Shown here in pieces: positions 4,588 through 6,329 of a stretch of DNA of 6,329 nucleotides. The translations under genes and the position numbers were made by a program. The notes under the pieces are model-generated. The model saw only the letters and a program-made list of their open reading frames with translations, ran no database searches and had not been told where the DNA came from. The DNA is from Peptococcaceae bacterium (GTDB lineage: Bacteria; Bacillota; Peptococcia; Peptococcales; Peptococcaceae), in assembly GCA_017622155.1 (NCBI GenBank), contig JAGARS010000216.1:1-6329 (forward strand). The letters are read 5' to 3'. Every line of letters starts with the position of its first letter. The first letter of the stretch is position 1.

Positions 4588-6329
4588 ATGTTAAGACAAG
4601 GCGCTTTAACTGAAAAACTGATGATTCTCGGTGTTGACGGGATGGATCCTCGTTTCACCAGACGCATGCTGAGAGAAGGCAAAATGCCAAACACTCAGAA
4701 ACTGATCGACGCAGGTGCTTGCCGCGAAGACTTGATGCTGCTGGGTGCTAACCCAACCATCACACCACCACTGTGGGCAACATTAGCTACCGGTGCTTAC
4801 CCAATGACACACGGTATTTTCGACTATGCAATCTCCGGTGAACCACACAAAGAAATCACCATCAATGCATTCTCCTCTGCTTTCTTAACAGCAGAACCAA
4901 TTTTCAATGTTACCGCAAATGAAGGTATCAATACACTGGTATTCCACTGGCCGGGCGGCTCTTGGCCTCCAACTGTAGACAACGGTCATCTGTGGACAAT
5001 TGACGGTTCCAGCCCTGGTGCTGTAGGCGGCTGGACCTGCAGATTGGACTTCGACAGCGTTATCATCGCTAGCGAGCTGACAAAAGAATTGAAATATACT
5101 TTCATGGGCACTGTTACAAGCGAAGTGAAAGGTGACGAAGACCTGCCTTACTACAACTACAAAAACGGTGATAAATACTTAGGTAAAATCTCTGCAGAAG
5201 GTAAAGAATTATTAGCAAAATACAGAGCTGAAATTGATGCGAAAATCGGTGTAGAAGGCTACAGCAATACAACCGAATATAAAATCCAGACCGATGCAGT
5301 AGGTCATACACAGTGGGAAGTAGCAGATTTCCCTTGCAGCTGCAGCATGTCTCCAATTACTGAACCGGAAGGCTGGGAATTTGATATTCCGGAAGGCAGC
5401 AGAGAGTTTGCTATGAAGATTGTTTACGGTCAGGTAACACGCTATGGTCTGATTCTGAAAAATGCAGAAGGCAAATATGACCGTGTAGCTCTGTACAAAG
5501 ACAAGAAAACAGCTGAACCATTGGCAATCTTAGAAGACGATGTATTCTATGAAGGCATGAGAGATACCATCGTAAACCAGACCGGCGAACATCCTGCAAC
5601 ACGCAACCTGCGTATGCTGAAAATCGCAGAAGACGGCAGCTATGTACGTATCTGGTCTTCTCCAACAGTATTGCTGGACGATGATAAGATTTTCTTCCCG
5701 AAATCTCTGCACAAAGAACTGTTTGATTTATTCGGCCCAATGCCTCCAAGCAGCCAGATGAGCGGTCGTGATGCTGACTTAATTATGAAATGCAACAATC
5801 CACAGTGGAAACTGGCAGCAGACTGGCAGAGCAAATGTATCCATCATTTAATCGAAACCAAAGATATTAAAGCTGTGTTCTCGCACTATCACAATATCGA
5901 CCTGCAGACACACAACTATATCAAATACATGAAGAACCGCGATGACTCCTGCATGGACGAAAGCGAAGTTCTGAAATTCGCAGAAGCAACCTATCAGACA
6001 ACTGACGAATATCTGGGTACCTTCCTGCACTATCTGGATGAAGGCTGGACCATCATCGTAACTTCCGACCACGGCTTAAACTGCGGTGAAGAAGACTGCA
6101 CCTGCATCCTGGGCGATATCGTTGGTGTTAACGTAGACCCACTGCGCAGATTCGGCTACACCGTACTGAAAAAAGATGAAAACGGCAATGACATTGCAGA
6201 ACTGGATATGAGCAAAACAACTGCATACCAGACCCGTTCCTGCAGTATCTATGTAAACCTGAAAGGCCGTGACCCGGAAGGTATCGTAGACCCTGCTGAT
6301 AAATGGGAACTGGAAGAACGTATCATGAC
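4588..6329 (+). CDS. alkaline phosphatase superfamily enzyme, type I phosphodiesterase-like (PDE2), cut by the right edge
   Basis: The frame opens at ATG 4588, with AAGGAGG ending 7 bases before it, and is still open after 580 codons at the window end. It is homologous to PDE1 along its length. From GVD to HGI I count 33 identities in 63 gapless positions. Visible catalytic features are D17 (GVDGMDP), T59 as likely nucleophile (PTITPPLW), HGI at 75-77, D438 and H442 (SHYHNIDLQTH), and D494-H495 (TSDHG). Shared insertion motifs include FHWPGGSWPP near 119, DGSSPG near 139, and EGKYDRVALYK near 294. The final metal-ligand region lies beyond the window; about 100 more residues are expected from PDE1. 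Three cysteines (499, 504, 506) follow SDHG and are not matched in PDE1. It has no signal peptide, so it is probably cytoplasmic. It has its own promoter downstream of the LysR terminator. The hydrolysed ester is unknown. Confidence 0.9.
   Translation, partial: MLRQGALTEKLMILGVDGMDPRFTRRMLREGKMPNTQKLIDAGACREDLMLLGANPTITPPLWATLATGAYPMTHGIFDYAISGEPHKEITINAFSSAFLTAEPIFNVTANEGINTLVFHWPGGSWPPTVDNGHLWTIDGSSPGAVGGWTCRLDFDSVIIASELTKELKYTFMGTVTSEVKGDEDLPYYNYKNGDKYLGKISAEGKELLAKYRAEIDAKIGVEGYSNTTEYKIQTDAVGHTQWEVADFPCSCSMSPITEPEGWEFDIPEGSREFAMKIVYGQVTRYGLILKNAEGKYDRVALYKDKKTAEPLAILEDDVFYEGMRDTIVNQTGEHPATRNLRMLKIAEDGSYVRIWSSPTVLLDDDKIFFPKSLHKELFDLFGPMPPSSQMSGRDADLIMKCNNPQWKLAADWQSKCIHHLIETKDIKAVFSHYHNIDLQTHNYIKYMKNRDDSCMDESEVLKFAEATYQTTDEYLGTFLHYLDEGWTIIVTSDHGLNCGEEDCTCILGDIVGVNVDPLRRFGYTVLKKDENGNDIAELDMSKTTAYQTRSCSIYVNLKGRDPEGIVDPADKWELEERIM

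Noticed and set aside
5411..5749. A 112-codon minus-strand open frame, and shorter ones nearby, antisense to PDE2
   Set aside because: They lie inside the well-supported PDE2 gene and give Cys-, Leu- and Arg-rich products with no plausible start sites.
1..6329. CRISPR array, tRNA or rRNA genes, insertion sequences, phage or toxin-antitoxin genes
   Set aside because: I looked for spaced repeats, terminal inverted repeats, transposase-like frames and clover-leaf sequences and saw none. The gaps between genes are all shorter than about 250 bases and are accounted for.

Overview
The window looks like a chromosomal piece of a low-to-mid GC Bacillota (Firmicutes) anaerobe, perhaps a Negativicutes or Clostridia member. 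The grounds are near-perfect AGGAGG ribosome binding sites before most genes, sigma-A type promoters, intrinsic terminators with T-tracts, and one TTG start. No taxonomic marker is present, so the assignment is tentative.

Layout, left to right. (1) Positions 1-89 hold the first 29 codons of an unrecognised minus-strand gene that runs off the left edge. (2) Positions 90-265 hold its leader and a strong intrinsic terminator for the next gene. (3) Positions 266-2320, minus strand, encode a complete 684-residue alkaline-phosphatase-superfamily enzyme of the type I phosphodiesterase / nucleotide pyrophosphatase type (called PDE1 here). (4) Positions 2321-2565 are a divergent control region with an array of GTTACA half-sites. 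(5) Positions 2566-3501 and 3523-4440, plus strand, are two LysR-type regulators 21 bp apart, evidently one operon, closed by a terminator at 4457-4492. (6) After a fresh promoter at 4507-4535, a second enzyme homologous to PDE1 (PDE2) starts at 4588 and is still open at the right edge (580 codons seen).

The locus is therefore a bracketed module: enzyme (left) - regulator - regulator - enzyme (right). The two enzymes share the catalytic skeleton and a long, characteristic insertion between the two halves of the active site. They differ in the middle of that insertion, as expected if they act on related but different substrates. Neither has a signal peptide or membrane segment, so both should act in the cytoplasm. 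The LysR pair probably senses a small molecule linked to the enzymes' substrate or product. The best operator candidate, GTTACA-N9-TGTAAC, is centred about 64 bp upstream of the start point I predict for PDE1, close to the -65 position usual for LysR recognition sites.

The substrate cannot be read from the sequence. LysR control of an enzyme in this superfamily has precedent in phosphonoacetate hydrolase (phnA with the LysR-like phnR in Pseudomonas fluorescens 23F), but these proteins are much longer and clearly a different subfamily. No tRNA, rRNA, CRISPR array, insertion sequence or other mobile element is visible.
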